DNA of 33,192 bases. Origin: Mucilaginibacter lacusdianchii. Its GTDB lineage: Bacteria; Bacteroidota; Bacteroidia; Sphingobacteriales; Sphingobacteriaceae. This document shows, one piece after another, positions 7,189 to 15,884 of the stretch. The stretch is taken from the NCBI RefSeq assembly GCF_009770985.1, contig NZ_WSRW01000002.1:1509952-1543143 (forward strand), read 5' to 3'. The stretch's first letter is position 1. Each line of letters opens with the position of its first letter. The notes under the pieces are model-generated. The model worked only from the letters and a program-made list of their open reading frames with translations, did no database searches and was not told where the DNA came from. The position numbers and the translations under genes were made by a program.

Positions 7189-10100
7189 TTAAAAAAATAC
7201 TCAAAATAGCGTTAATACTGGTGCTCATCGTTTTGCTGATAGTGAGCGTTACGCTATTACTTTTCCAGTACAAGCCGGTACAAACATGGGCTGCCAAAAA
7301 AGCAACCAGCTATTTATCTAACGAATTACAAACCAAAGTTGATATAAAAAGCTTGTATATAAAGCCGTTTTCGTCGGTTGTGCTGGAAGATTTGTATGTG
7401 TTGGATAAGCAGAAGGATACTTTATTGCGTACGCCAAAGCTAACAGTAGAATTATCGGGCTTCTCGGTGTTTAACAGTATCAAAAAGCGAGTACTTAACC
7501 TTGATTTGATTCAGTTAGACAATGGCTCGTTTTACCTGAAAAAGCAAAAAGACAGTACTACCAACCTGCAGTTCATCATCGACTATTTTAACAAAGGCCC
7601 TAAAAAGCCCGAAACGCCCGGTAAACCCTGGACGATTAATTTTGGTAAAGTAGCACTTAACAATTTTCATTTCAGGTACAAAAACTATCTGAGCCATGTA
7701 GCTACCCCCAAGCAGGTGAATTTTGACGATATAGACGTTAACCATTTAACGCTTGGCCTTACGCAGGTTGATTTAAAGAACCACCTGTTTAAAGGGCATG
7801 TACAAAGCCTGGCATTGCATGAAAAAAGCGGCTTTAATGTGCGTAACTTGACCGTTAATGCCACTATAGATACCAACCAGATTCTGCTGCAAAACCTGTT
7901 GCTGCAAACACCGCACTCACTGGTAAAAGATTATTTCAGGATGCGATATAAATCGTTTGACGATTTCAGCAACTTTGAAAACCGAGTACGCATGGATGCC
8001 GATTTGAAGCACTCGCACTTGTCATCAACTGATGTAGCCTATTTTACCAGCTCGCTGGATAAAAGCACTTTTGAATTTGGTTTAAACGGCCGCGCCAGCG
8101 GATTGGTAAATAATATAAAAGCCCGTAACTTAATGGTTACTACCGGCCAAGCCACTTACTTGAAAGGTAACTTTAACCTGAAAGGCCTACCCGATTGGGA
8201 AAAAACTTACCTGGATTTAAACTTTGAACAATTATCCAGCAATAAAAAGGACTTGGATAATTTGCTTACCCACTTGGTAGGCCGCAAAATGGTGATGCCT
8301 GAATTTATTGGCAAATTTGGCAACATCAATTTTACCGGCAAGCTAAAAGGTTTACAAGACAACTTTACAACCACTGGTACCTTCAAAACCAAGCTGGGCC
8401 GTTTGGATCCTGACATCAACCTTCAGTTCCCAACCAATGGCGTACCTGCTTACAGCGGTAAAGTAGCCGCCCAAAACTTTGATTTGGCCACGCTACTTGA
8501 TGATAAAACGCTGGGCCGCACAACTTTTAATGCCAACATTAAAGGCCGGGGTGATGAATTGAAAAACCTGAACGCACAGGTAAAAGCGCAAATCAGTTAT
8601 GTAGATTTTCAGGGTTATCAATACCAAAATTTAACTATTGACGGTGGCTTTACCAATCAAATTGCCAAAGGACGCGTAACCATTAATGATCGCAACATCA
8701 AATTTGATTTGACTGGTAATATTGATTTGAATTCAACTTTACACCGCTATACTGTTGCAGGTAATATTAGCAATGCACATTTAAATCGCCTTCGGTTATT
8801 AAAAGATACAATTACCGTTAGTACCAATATCAACACCAACTTTACCGGCAACAATTTAGATAACCTGCAAGGGCGCATATTGCTTTCTCCATCGCGTATT
8901 GTTACACCACATTTAAATTATGTGGCAGATTCGGTGATGCTAAGTGCATCCGGAACCGGTGCTAACAGATTAATTAACCTACAATCAGACTTTGCCGACG
9001 GCAGTATTAAAGGCAGTTTTGATTTAGCCACTTTGCCATCGTACTTTAAAAGTATTGCCAAAAAGTATATTCCATCGTTAAAAACAACCATTGTTAAACC
9101 CAAGCCCGAAAACTTTGATTTTAACCTGCGGCTTAAGAACCTAGACCCGCTGTTGGCTATGTTTGCCCCTGATATAAAAATTCCAGATCAAGGTAACTTT
9201 GTGGGTCACTTCAACTCTACCCAAAAAACGGCCACACTAAACGGCATTATCAAAACTATAAAATACGGCAAAATTGTTTTTCATGATTTTATTGTGGATG
9301 AAAGCACAGCCGATAGCGTACTGGATGTGAACATGTCGTTGAGCCGGGTAGATTTAACTGACAGCTTGTTTGTTAAAGACATCAACGTATCTAACTTTTT
9401 AAGAAACGACAGTTTAAATTTTAACGTCAAGCTATCCGACAAAAACGCACGTAACCAGTTAGACTTATACGGCTTGGTTGAGTTTGGCCGCGATACTACG
9501 GCTAAACTTAAACTTTTGCCATCTGAAGTGGTGCTGGAAACGCAATCGTGGCGTTTGCAGGAGCAGGTGCGCATTCGTTTACTGGATGGCAAAACGCAGA
9601 TATCAGGCTTTGAGCTTTCAAACGGCGAGCAGCAGGTTCGGATTAATGGCTTTATATCCCCTAATACAAAAGATAAACTCACGGTAGAGTTCGAAAAGTT
9701 TAGCATGGCTACGCTTAACCAGTTAACCAAAACTGCAGGTATTAATCTTCAAGGTCATTTAAATGGCGACGTCGTTTTAAGTTCGGTCACTAAATCGCCT
9801 GGCGTGGATGCGAATTTAAAAATCGACTCCCTGATGATGAACAAAACGTTAGTAGGCGATATAAAAATTCTGTCTAATCTGGATAACGAGCGTAAACTGG
9901 CCAACGTAAAACTCAACATACTGAACCGCGGACTGGAAACCATGAATATTTCAGGTGCTTACAACCTGGACAAAGATGTGACTGATAAGCTCAATTTCGA
10001 TATTCGAATGGACCAGACAGAGGCCATCATATTTGAGCCGTTTGTTAAAAGCTTGGTATCAGACGTTAAAGGAACTATATCGAGCGACATAAAACTTACC

Positions 10101-11654
10101 GGGGCACCATCTAACCCTAAGTTGAATGGCACGATCACGTTAGAGAATACCGGCTTGACGGTAGACTACCTGAAAGTGCCATATACCATTAACGATAAGC
10201 TGGTAGTTGACAATAGCATCATCCGTATTACCAACATGCAGCTTAAGGGGCCAAAAGGCGGCAAGGGTGTTGCTAATGGAATTGTAGACTTGACCAATGC
10301 TGCAAATCCGTTATTAGACATTAAGGTAGATGCCCAAAACTTAATGGCATTGAATACCAAATTAAAAGATAACCGTTTATACTACGGAACGGCTTTTGCT
10401 ACCGGCCAAATTACTTTTACGGGCCCTATCGATAATATGAATATTGATATCAAGGCCACTACTCAGGAAGGTACAGTATTCAACATTCCGCTGAACACGG
10501 CAGCTACTGCCAGTCAGTACGAATTTATCCGGTTTGTGAATCACCGCGATTCTACCAAGATTATCAAAACGGCCAATGCATTTAAAGGTGTAACCTTAAA
10601 TTTTGAGCTATCGGCAGATGAAAAGACGGTTGTACGTATTACTACCGATTTGGGCTTACTGGAAGGCCGTGGGCAAACCCGCAATCTGGAAATGCACATC
10701 AACAGTTTGGGCGACTTTGATATGTACGGCGACTTTTTGATTACCTCAGGAAAGTTTGAATTAACGGCTCAAAACTTTATTAGTAAAAACTTCCAGATTG
10801 TACAAGGTGGTACCATCCGCTGGACGGGTAGCCCAAGCAATGCCGAGATTAACCTGAAAGCGATATACGAAGTACGTGCCACTGTTAAAAACCTTTACCA
10901 AGCCGCCGGTTTACCAGCACCCGCACAAGGTGATAGACTGGAACTGGTACAGGCACAATTGAATATCACTCATACACTATTACAACCTACTATTGATTTC
11001 GACTTTAACTTCCCGGTTAATCCATCTATTAAAGATGAGGTAGGGTCATACCTGGCCGACGTAAACAACCGGAACCAGCAGGCCATCAGCTTAATTATTC
11101 GCCGGCAATTTGCATCGGGCAACGGCACCAACATCAACCAGCAGGTAGTGGGTACAGCCAGTAATGCGGCAAGTGAATTCTTTTTCAATAAGCTGAACAG
11201 TTACATTGCACAGTCTAATTTAAAAGGCGTGGATATCAATATACGTTCACAGTATGATGCCAGTGCATCGTTACGATTTGGGCGGTTTATTTTAACAGGT
11301 AGCATTTACGACCCTAAAGCTAACGGAGATTTATTTAACCTTGGGTCGTCAAATTTATTCAACTCCAGCTTTAATAACTTAACGCGCGATTTTAACGCCG
11401 AGTATCTAATTCGAAAAGATGGTTTACTGAGAGGACATTATTCTTATCGGGCGTTAAATACAACCACCTACTCGCTTAGTACCTCTATTACACAATACGT
11501 GAACGGTGTAGGCTTAACTTACCAACGCGATTTTGACAGCATCCGAGAGTTTTGGAGAAGCATATTCAGAAGAGGCCGCCAACAGCAACCGGCTACCACA
11601 ACTACTCCCGGCTATACACCAGCCATTGATGACAACGAAAATGAAGATGAGTAA
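7188..11654 (+). CDS. tamB: TamB-like outer-membrane/lipid transport protein (DUF490)
   Basis: This is a very long periplasm-spanning protein of the TamB/AsmA-like family, thought to form a beta-taco groove linking inner and outer membranes for protein insertion or phospholipid transport. It has an N-terminal membrane anchor and about 1,400 residues of repeated beta strands. The C-terminal TamB domain includes VVRITTDLGLLEGRG, FDMYGDFLITSGKFELTAQNFI and QVVGTASNAASEFFFNKLNSYI, and a basic, disordered tail ends at 11654. The start is uncertain. The first GTG is 7221, but the in-frame codons from 7188 encode IKKILKIALILVL, the positive charge expected before the anchor helix; no ATG exists there. 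A near non-ATG start (ATT at 7185 or 7188) is therefore possible. From GTG it has 1,477 residues. Confidence 0.93.
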   Translation: MKKILKIALILVLIVLLIVSVTLLLFQYKPVQTWAAKKATSYLSNELQTKVDIKSLYIKPFSSVVLEDLYVLDKQKDTLLRTPKLTVELSGFSVFNSIKKRVLNLDLIQLDNGSFYLKKQKDSTTNLQFIIDYFNKGPKKPETPGKPWTINFGKVALNNFHFRYKNYLSHVATPKQVNFDDIDVNHLTLGLTQVDLKNHLFKGHVQSLALHEKSGFNVRNLTVNATIDTNQILLQNLLLQTPHSLVKDYFRMRYKSFDDFSNFENRVRMDADLKHSHLSSTDVAYFTSSLDKSTFEFGLNGRASGLVNNIKARNLMVTTGQATYLKGNFNLKGLPDWEKTYLDLNFEQLSSNKKDLDNLLTHLVGRKMVMPEFIGKFGNINFTGKLKGLQDNFTTTGTFKTKLGRLDPDINLQFPTNGVPAYSGKVAAQNFDLATLLDDKTLGRTTFNANIKGRGDELKNLNAQVKAQISYVDFQGYQYQNLTIDGGFTNQIAKGRVTINDRNIKFDLTGNIDLNSTLHRYTVAGNISNAHLNRLRLLKDTITVSTNINTNFTGNNLDNLQGRILLSPSRIVTPHLNYVADSVMLSASGTGANRLINLQSDFADGSIKGSFDLATLPSYFKSIAKKYIPSLKTTIVKPKPENFDFNLRLKNLDPLLAMFAPDIKIPDQGNFVGHFNSTQKTATLNGIIKTIKYGKIVFHDFIVDESTADSVLDVNMSLSRVDLTDSLFVKDINVSNFLRNDSLNFNVKLSDKNARNQLDLYGLVEFGRDTTAKLKLLPSEVVLETQSWRLQEQVRIRLLDGKTQISGFELSNGEQQVRINGFISPNTKDKLTVEFEKFSMATLNQLTKTAGINLQGHLNGDVVLSSVTKSPGVDANLKIDSLMMNKTLVGDIKILSNLDNERKLANVKLNILNRGLETMNISGAYNLDKDVTDKLNFDIRMDQTEAIIFEPFVKSLVSDVKGTISSDIKLTGAPSNPKLNGTITLENTGLTVDYLKVPYTINDKLVVDNSIIRITNMQLKGPKGGKGVANGIVDLTNAANPLLDIKVDAQNLMALNTKLKDNRLYYGTAFATGQITFTGPIDNMNIDIKATTQEGTVFNIPLNTAATASQYEFIRFVNHRDSTKIIKTANAFKGVTLNFELSADEKTVVRITTDLGLLEGRGQTRNLEMHINSLGDFDMYGDFLITSGKFELTAQNFISKNFQIVQGGTIRWTGSPSNAEINLKAIYEVRATVKNLYQAAGLPAPAQGDRLELVQAQLNITHTLLQPTIDFDFNFPVNPSIKDEVGSYLADVNNRNQQAISLIIRRQFASGNGTNINQQVVGTASNAASEFFFNKLNSYIAQSNLKGVDINIRSQYDASASLRFGRFILTGSIYDPKANGDLFNLGSSNLFNSSFNNLTRDFNAEYLIRKDGLLRGHYSYRALNTTTYSLSTSITQYVNGVGLTYQRDFDSIREFWRSIFRRGRQQQPATTTTPGYTPAIDDNENEDE

Positions 11655-11663
11655 TCAAGTTCA

Positions 11664-11712
11664 ATAATAAACAAAAGAGCCCCATTAAAAATGGGGCTCT
11701 TTTGTTTATTAT
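11664..11712. terminator. Bidirectional terminator between tamB and ribBA
   Basis: Two perfect 23-base arms (11664-11686 and 11690-11712) enclose an AAA loop. The core AGAGCCCCATT/AATGGGGCTCT is flanked by an A-rich side and a T-rich side, giving U runs in both directions. It serves tamB from the left and ribBA from the right. Confidence 0.95.
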
Positions 11713-11733
11713 ATCAAACGGTACACACAACGC

Positions 11734-12939
11734 TTAGTGATTTCTCAAAATAGCATGATCCATTTTATCGCGCTTGGTACGCAGGTAACTTTCATTGTGT
11801 GGATTTGGTGCAATTTCAATAGGCACGGTTTCGGTAACTTCTACCCCATAACCAATAAGACCAGCCCGCTTTTTAGGATTATTGCTCAGCAGGCTCATTT
11901 TTGATATGCCCAAGTCGCGTATAATCTGGGCACCGATACCATAATCACGCTGATCCATTTTAAAACCCAAACTGATGTTGGCTTCTACGGTATCCATGCC
12001 GCTTTCCTGCAATTGGTAAGCTTTCAGCTTGTTGATTAAGCCAATACCTCTGCCCTCTTGGTTCATGTAAATAATAACGCCTTTACCAGCTTCACTAACC
12101 ATTTGCATAGCCTTATGCAACTGCGGGCCGCAATCGCAACGGCATGACCCAAAAATATCGCCCGTTACACATGAACTGTGTACACGCACCAATACCGATT
12201 CATCGGGCTCCCAGGTGCCTTTTACCAAAGCCAGGTGATGTTCGCCTGTATTTTTTTGAGTGTAGGCTATCATATCAAAATCGCCCCACTCGGTTGGCAT
12301 TTTTACCGTTACCTCACGATCAATTAAACTTTCAGTATTCAGGCGGTAAGCAATCAGATCTTTGATAGAAATGAGTTTCAGGTTATGCTCGCGTGCAATT
12401 TCTACCAAATCGGGCAGGCGGGCCATTTCACCGTCTTCTTTCATTACCTCGCAAATTACGCCGGCTGGTTCAAAACCTGCCATCACCGGCAAATCTATAG
12501 CCGCCTCGGTATGACCGGCTCTGCGCAAAACGCCACCATCTTTGGCAATCAACGGAAATACGTGACCTGGCCGGCCTAAATCAGCAGGGCGTGTGGCCGG
12601 ATCAATTAAAGCTAAAGTAGTTTTAGAACGGTCGGACGCTGATATACCTGTGGTACAACCGTGGCCCAATAAATCAATGGAAACCGTAAAGGCGGTTTCT
12701 AATGTGGCGGTGTTGTGGTTAACCATAGGGTCCAATTCCAGCTCGCGAGCCCGTTGGCGCGTAATAGGTGTGCATATCAAACCGCGACCGTAACGTGCCA
12801 TAAAATTTATGGCCTCGGGTGTGGCATAACGTGCAGCAATTAAAAAGTCCCCTTCATTTTCGCGGTCATCGTCATCAACAACAATAATCATCTGACCGGC
12901 TTTAATGGCTTCAATAGCCTCGGGTATAGTGTTTAGCAT
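11734..12939 (-). CDS. ribBA: Bifunctional riboflavin biosynthesis protein RibBA
   Basis: The fused enzyme has an N-terminal half that is 3,4-dihydroxy-2-butanone 4-phosphate synthase (RibB; acidic [11 protein letters not shown] near residues 22-32, and [11 protein letters not shown]). The C-terminal half is GTP cyclohydrolase II (RibA; zinc cysteines in [18 protein letters not shown], then [11 protein letters not shown] and the end domain [12 protein letters not shown]). Both feed riboflavin synthesis in the cytoplasm. The start is the ATG at 12939 ([15 protein letters not shown]), giving 401 residues. An in-frame ATG at 13005 would add 22 non-family residues and would fall inside the promoter. 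I see no FMN riboswitch in the roughly 60-base leader. It converges on tamB and lies downstream of the permease gene on the same strand. Confidence 0.96.
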   Translation of the reverse strand: MLNTIPEAIEAIKAGQMIIVVDDDDRENEGDFLIAARYATPEAINFMARYGRGLICTPITRQRARELELDPMVNHNTATLETAFTVSIDLLGHGCTTGISASDRSKTTLALIDPATRPADLGRPGHVFPLIAKDGGVLRRAGHTEAAIDLPVMAGFEPAGVICEVMKEDGEMARLPDLVEIAREHNLKLISIKDLIAYRLNTESLIDREVTVKMPTEWGDFDMIAYTQKNTGEHHLALVKGTWEPDESVLVRVHSSCVTGDIFGSCRCDCGPQLHKAMQMVSEAGKGVIIYMNQEGRGIGLINKLKAYQLQESGMDTVEANISLGFKMDQRDYGIGAQIIRDLGISKMSLLSNNPKKRAGLIGYGVEVTETVPIEIAPNPHNESYLRTKRDKMDHAILRNH

Positions 12940-13002
12940 AGTTGCAAAATTGTAATAGCCAAGCCTTAACCCACAATTGGATTTAGGTGAACAGCTTGAA
13001 CA

Positions 13003-13032
13003 CAAAGTTATACGATAACTGGCTTAAACAAG
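13003..13032 (-). promoter_or_regulatory. ribBA promoter
   Basis: On the minus strand 13010-13003 reads TAACTTTG, an exact -7 match. CTTG at 13032-13029, one base off TTTG, lies 18 bases upstream. Transcription would start near 12998, about 58 bases before the chosen ribBA ATG. Confidence 0.55.
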
Positions 13033-13058
13033 TCGGCTATATGTAAAATCAATGAAGC

Positions 13059-14492
13059 TTATGGCTTGATAGTGGTTTTACGAAAACGAGCCAGCTTTTG
13101 AAAATAACGTTTGTAAGCTTCGGTATCAAACAATACAGAATCGGTTGCTGCTTTGTATGATAAGAACAACCCTATTGGTGTTAATACCGCTATAGATATC
13201 CACATGCCTACAATGGGCGACAAACCGCCTTCTTTAACCGATTTTTCGCCGATGGTACCAATGATGTAATAGATCAAGAAAAATATTACCGCCACTACAA
13301 CCGGTAACCCAAGTCCCCCTTTACGAATGATAGCCCCTAGAGGTGCGCCTATCAGGAATAAAGCTAAACACGCGGCCGAAAGGGTAAACTTTTTTTGATA
13401 TTCGATAGAATATCTGCGTATGTCTTTAGATGACTCCTTGTAATCGTCTATCATGCCCTTGAGCATGCCTTTTACATTTTCGGCCTCACGTTGCGCATTT
13501 TGTACAATCATCTGCTTTTCATCAGGCCGCATACCGGCCAAAATATCCGCTTTGGCTGGCTTGGGGTTTTTCACCGCCGCCGATTTGTGTGGCACAGTAA
13601 AATACCGCAACTGGCCGGATATTGTCAAATAGTTATTATTTAACCGCTTGTTGAGTGCCCGGATGCTGGAATCCTGATATATATTGAGTAGCTTCAAATT
13701 CATCATTTGAATACTGGAACGCCACTCGCTTTCAGATGTCCGCTTCATCTTAAAACCTTCCAAGCTAAATTTTTGCTCTGTAGAATCAAAGCGAAAACGG
13801 GTAAACCGCTGCCTTGTATTATAAGCCGGTTCGCCCGGTGACTCTTCATAGCGAATCCCCTTCTTTAGCTTTAACACTAAGTACAGATCGCCAGGTGTAC
13901 GATACATTACACCGTCTTCCGCAAAGGTTACATTGTTGGTGTTATTATTGGGATTACGCTCATAAATCATTACCCCATGCAAGGTTTGGCCATCTGGGTC
14001 TTTATGCTTAACGCGTATAGAATAGTTGGTAAAACTGTTGTTAAAAACGCCCTCCGAGATCAAAAAAGATGTTTTTTGCTGACGCACATCATACAGCAGC
14101 GAGTAGTACTTGTAATTAACTACCGGCAGCATGTAATCAGAAAATATAAAGGCGCTAATGCTTAACAGGGTTACGATAATAACCATTGGGTACATGGCAC
14201 GGGTTAAGGATATGCCGGCCGATTTGATAGCCACCAGTTCGTAGTTTTCGCCAAGGTTACCGTACGTCATGATAGAAGACAGCAATACCGATAGCGGCAA
14301 AGCCATAGATACGTTGGTGGCAGATGCATATAGCATGAGCTGCAAAATGATATACCACTCAAACCCCTTTCCAATCAAATCATCAATGTATTTGAACAGA
14401 AATAGCATCAGCAGTACAAACATTACGATAAAAAACGTAACGATGAACGGCCGGATAAATGATTTGAGTATGAGCAGGTGTATCTTCTTCAC
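13059..14492 (-). CDS. LptF/LptG-type permease (YjgP/YjgQ family)
   Basis: This is an inner-membrane subunit of the ABC exporter that extracts lipopolysaccharide for transport through the Lpt bridge. The protein has 477 residues. The N-terminus MKKIHLLILKSFIRPF leads into three transmembrane helices with the family stretch ASATNVSMALPLSVLLSSIMTYGNLGENYELVAIKSAGIS. A long periplasmic beta-rich part (about 115-360) follows, then three C-terminal helices starting FTLSAACLALFLIGAPLGAIIRKGG. One gene of this family is seen; whether it is LptF or LptG cannot be decided here. The start is a GTG at 14492, just after a -7 box. It is followed by ribBA on the same strand, which has its own promoter. Confidence 0.92.
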   Translation of the reverse strand: MKKIHLLILKSFIRPFIVTFFIVMFVLLMLFLFKYIDDLIGKGFEWYIILQLMLYASATNVSMALPLSVLLSSIMTYGNLGENYELVAIKSAGISLTRAMYPMVIIVTLLSISAFIFSDYMLPVVNYKYYSLLYDVRQQKTSFLISEGVFNNSFTNYSIRVKHKDPDGQTLHGVMIYERNPNNNTNNVTFAEDGVMYRTPGDLYLVLKLKKGIRYEESPGEPAYNTRQRFTRFRFDSTEQKFSLEGFKMKRTSESEWRSSIQMMNLKLLNIYQDSSIRALNKRLNNNYLTISGQLRYFTVPHKSAAVKNPKPAKADILAGMRPDEKQMIVQNAQREAENVKGMLKGMIDDYKESSKDIRRYSIEYQKKFTLSAACLALFLIGAPLGAIIRKGGLGLPVVVAVIFFLIYYIIGTIGEKSVKEGGLSPIVGMWISIAVLTPIGLFLSYKAATDSVLFDTEAYKRYFQKLARFRKTTIKP

Positions 14493-14496
14493 AAAG

Positions 14497-14504
14497 CAAA
14501 ATTA
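14497..14504 (-). promoter_or_regulatory. -7 promoter box at the permease start
   Basis: Minus strand 14504-14497 reads TAATTTTG (TAnnTTTG). It ends 4 bases before the GTG start, so transcription would begin at or beside the start codon, implying a leaderless message. No clear -33 TTTG is present at normal spacing. Confidence 0.4.
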
Positions 14505-14615
14505 CAGATTTTACCTTACCCAATTGCTAAACCATGAGTAACGGCTATGCAGCTAAACGGATATCAGGGTTGAATTAGTATAAGAAAAGAAGGCAAAATG
14601 ACTTTAAGTCAGCAG

Positions 14616-14996
14616 TTAAGCGCCTAACACACTAATCAGGTAATCAACAGAATTGTCCCAAATTTGCTTACGCTCGGATATAATATCTTCGGTGGCAAAG
14701 TCGGTAATGCTTAAAGCCACATCGTTGGTTAGTTCGTCTTGCACAATTTCCATTTCAAAGTAGCATTGCGGATCATCATCCAACCATTTGAAACGCACTA
14801 GCTTATTTTCCTTCATCAATAAAAGCTTGGCTTTCTGTTCTTCATCGTCCCAGGTAAAAGTATACACCTGATCACGTACATTTACTTTATCTGCAAACCA
14901 CTGCGTCAGTCCGTTCGACTCGCTTAAAAAGCTATATAAAATACGAGGAGAGGACTTAATTTCGTACTCCAGATGAAATTTTTTCTTTTCGGACAT
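14616..14996 (-). CDS. START-like domain protein
   Basis: This is a 126-residue cytoplasmic protein of the START-like/AHSA1-like helix-grip fold, seen in Bacteroidota as a stand-alone domain (START_2-type). It begins MSEKKKFHLEYEIKSSPRILYSFLSESNGLTQWFAD and continues with the acidic strand TFTWDDEEQKAKLL and RFKWLDDDPQCYFEMEI; it ends in a helix, DNSVDYLISVLGA. Such folds bind hydrophobic ligands in a cavity, but no ligand is known. The start chosen is the ATG at 14996, where the family sequence begins; upstream in-frame codons to 15101 overlap the tRNA promoter and look non-coding. It is divergent from tRNA-Met. Confidence 0.88.
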   Translation of the reverse strand: MSEKKKFHLEYEIKSSPRILYSFLSESNGLTQWFADKVNVRDQVYTFTWDDEEQKAKLLLMKENKLVRFKWLDDDPQCYFEMEIVQDELTNDVALSITDFATEDIISERKQIWDNSVDYLISVLGA

Positions 14997-15046
14997 ATAA
15001 GGTTTACAGGGGGTTATGCTGCTTTTGCAGTAAATGTTAAACATTT

Positions 15047-15078
15047 TTTCTAAAGAAAGGTAATTTCTGCTATATTTG
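15047..15078 (+). promoter_or_regulatory. tRNA-Met promoter
   Basis: TATATTTG at 15071-15078 is an exact -7 match. TTTC at 15047-15050, one base off TTTG, lies 20 bases upstream. The predicted start is about 20 bases before the mature tRNA 5' end. Confidence 0.6.
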
Positions 15079-15103
15079 CAAACCTTTTTAAGGGAAACCA
15101 CCC

Positions 15104-15177
15104 GGCGGGGTAGCTCAGATGGTTAGAGCGTAGGATTCATAACCCTAAGGTCGGCAGTTCGATCCTGCTCCCCGCTA
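15104..15177 (+). tRNA. tRNA-Met (anticodon CAT)
   Basis: A complete 74-base cloverleaf: acceptor GGCGGGG/CCCCGCT (one G-U pair), D arm GCTC/GAGC, anticodon stem TAGGA/CCCTA with loop TTCATAA, anticodon at 15138-15140, T arm GGCAG/CTGCT with loop TTCGATC, discriminator A. The CCA end is not encoded. The anticodon stem lacks the three G-C pairs of initiator tRNA, so this is elongator Met, or less likely a lysidine-modified Ile2. The innermost anticodon-stem pair is an A-C mismatch. Confidence 0.93.
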
Positions 15178-15189
15178 CTAATTTAAAAC

Positions 15190-15221
15190 AGCCTTGAGTC
15201 GAAAGATTTGAGGCTTTTTTT
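15190..15221 (+). terminator. tRNA-Met terminator
   Basis: AGCCTTGAGTC (15190-15200) pairs with GATTTGAGGCT (15205-15215), using several G-U pairs, around a GAAA tetraloop. Seven T follow. The same core recurs in the long hairpin at 22862-22923. Confidence 0.88.
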
Positions 15222-15318
15222 ATTTTGGGTATAACATTCATCCGCTTTTCAATAGAATCCTCTTTTGAATAGTCAAATCCATTGATTAGCTTTGGTTTAG
15301 CTATAAACCTGTAATTGA

Positions 15319-15530
15319 ATGGAAGTTATCCGTTTTAAGGAATCTGCTTTTACGCTCTCGTTAAAAAACTCGTTCAGCGTATCAAAGAACAGCACAGTAT
15401 CGAAGAAGATAAGTGGCTTACGCCTGAGCAAACGATGAAGCTGCTTAACATCACCAGCAAAACTACCATGCTTAAACTTCGTGATGAAGGGAAAATAAAA
15501 TGGGTGAATTTTTTATCATCGTTATTATAG
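15319..15530 (+). pseudogene. Excisionase-like helix-turn-helix protein, frameshifted and truncated
   Basis: The frame from ATG 15319 reads MEVIRFKESAF and is then lost. From 15354 another frame reads ALVKKLVQRIKEQH, then EEDKWLTPEQTMKLLNI, then TSKTTMLKLRDEGKIKW. Adding one T to the run at 15348-15351 joins them as AFYALVKKL. The restored sequence resembles the roughly 95-residue HTH (excisionase/MerR-like) proteins of Bacteroidota mobile elements: a short lead, a coiled segment, then a winged HTH. After KIKW the family sequence stops and an unrelated tail runs to TAG at 15530, so the C-terminal third is missing. It lies 141 bases past the tRNA. The identity is from remembered family pattern. 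Confidence 0.65.
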
Positions 15531-15567
15531 GTTGTTTTATTCCTTTTGTGAGGAAAATCTATCCTTG

Positions 15568-15738
15568 TTAAGCCAGCCTATTCGTTTTGAAACTTCTGTT
15601 TCTTTTATTACGCTGCTCTATGTCTGTTTTAAACGCCCTGCCTCGCTCACTGTCAGGCGACAATCTTTTCAAAAGCTCCGCAATTTCGGATGAGTACTTG
15701 TTTATACCGAAGCCTAAATTGAAGCAGTAGATGTATTC
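15568..15738 (-). pseudogene. Unidentified coding remnant, C-terminal piece
   Basis: A minus-strand frame without a start codon is open from 15738 to a TAA at 15568. It reads in part NKYSSEIAELLKRLSPDSER, then FKTDIEQRNKRNR, and ends FKTNRLA. The charged helical composition looks like the tail of a real protein, for example a mobile-element protein. Upstream, stops interrupt the frame. I cannot name the family. It could also be a chance open frame. Confidence 0.35.
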
Positions 15739-15884
15739 TTATGAATGTGCCTACTGGACCAACATGAACCACGCGGCGAATTCCCAAAATTGCCGGAGAA
15801 GGATCTGTTGGAAGTAAACTGATATAAAAGCACAAAGCCTCACCACATGGTAAGACTTTGCCGCAAATGGTAATATGACTTGGT

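Larger units (their letters stand above)
15178..15884. other. Gene-poor stretch beside tRNA-Met with decayed genes
   Basis: No intact gene is found between the tRNA and the DUF3667 gene. It holds the tRNA terminator, a frameshifted HTH pseudogene (15319-15530) and a minus-strand coding remnant (15568-15738). The rest, about 15739-15884, shows nothing recognisable. This pattern is typical of the worn end of an integrated element next to a tRNA. Confidence 0.6.

Noticed and set aside
9281..9730. Minus-strand frame of 149 codons inside tamB
   Set aside because: It is antisense to a well supported long gene, with Ser/Leu/Lys-rich composition expected from the complementary codons.
12940..13002. 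FMN riboswitch in the ribBA leader
   Set aside because: The leader is only about 60 bases and lacks the conserved multi-stem FMN element.
12940..13005. Upstream extension of RibBA to ATG 13005
   Set aside because: The extra 22 residues are Cys/Ser-rich and unlike the family, and the codons overlap the promoter.
14599..14611. TGACTT/AAGTCA palindrome after the START-like gene
   Set aside because: Too short and without a loop or T run; likely chance.
15653..15835. Minus-strand frame of 60 codons near the tRNA
   Set aside because: It overlaps the better-looking remnant frame and has no recognisable pattern.
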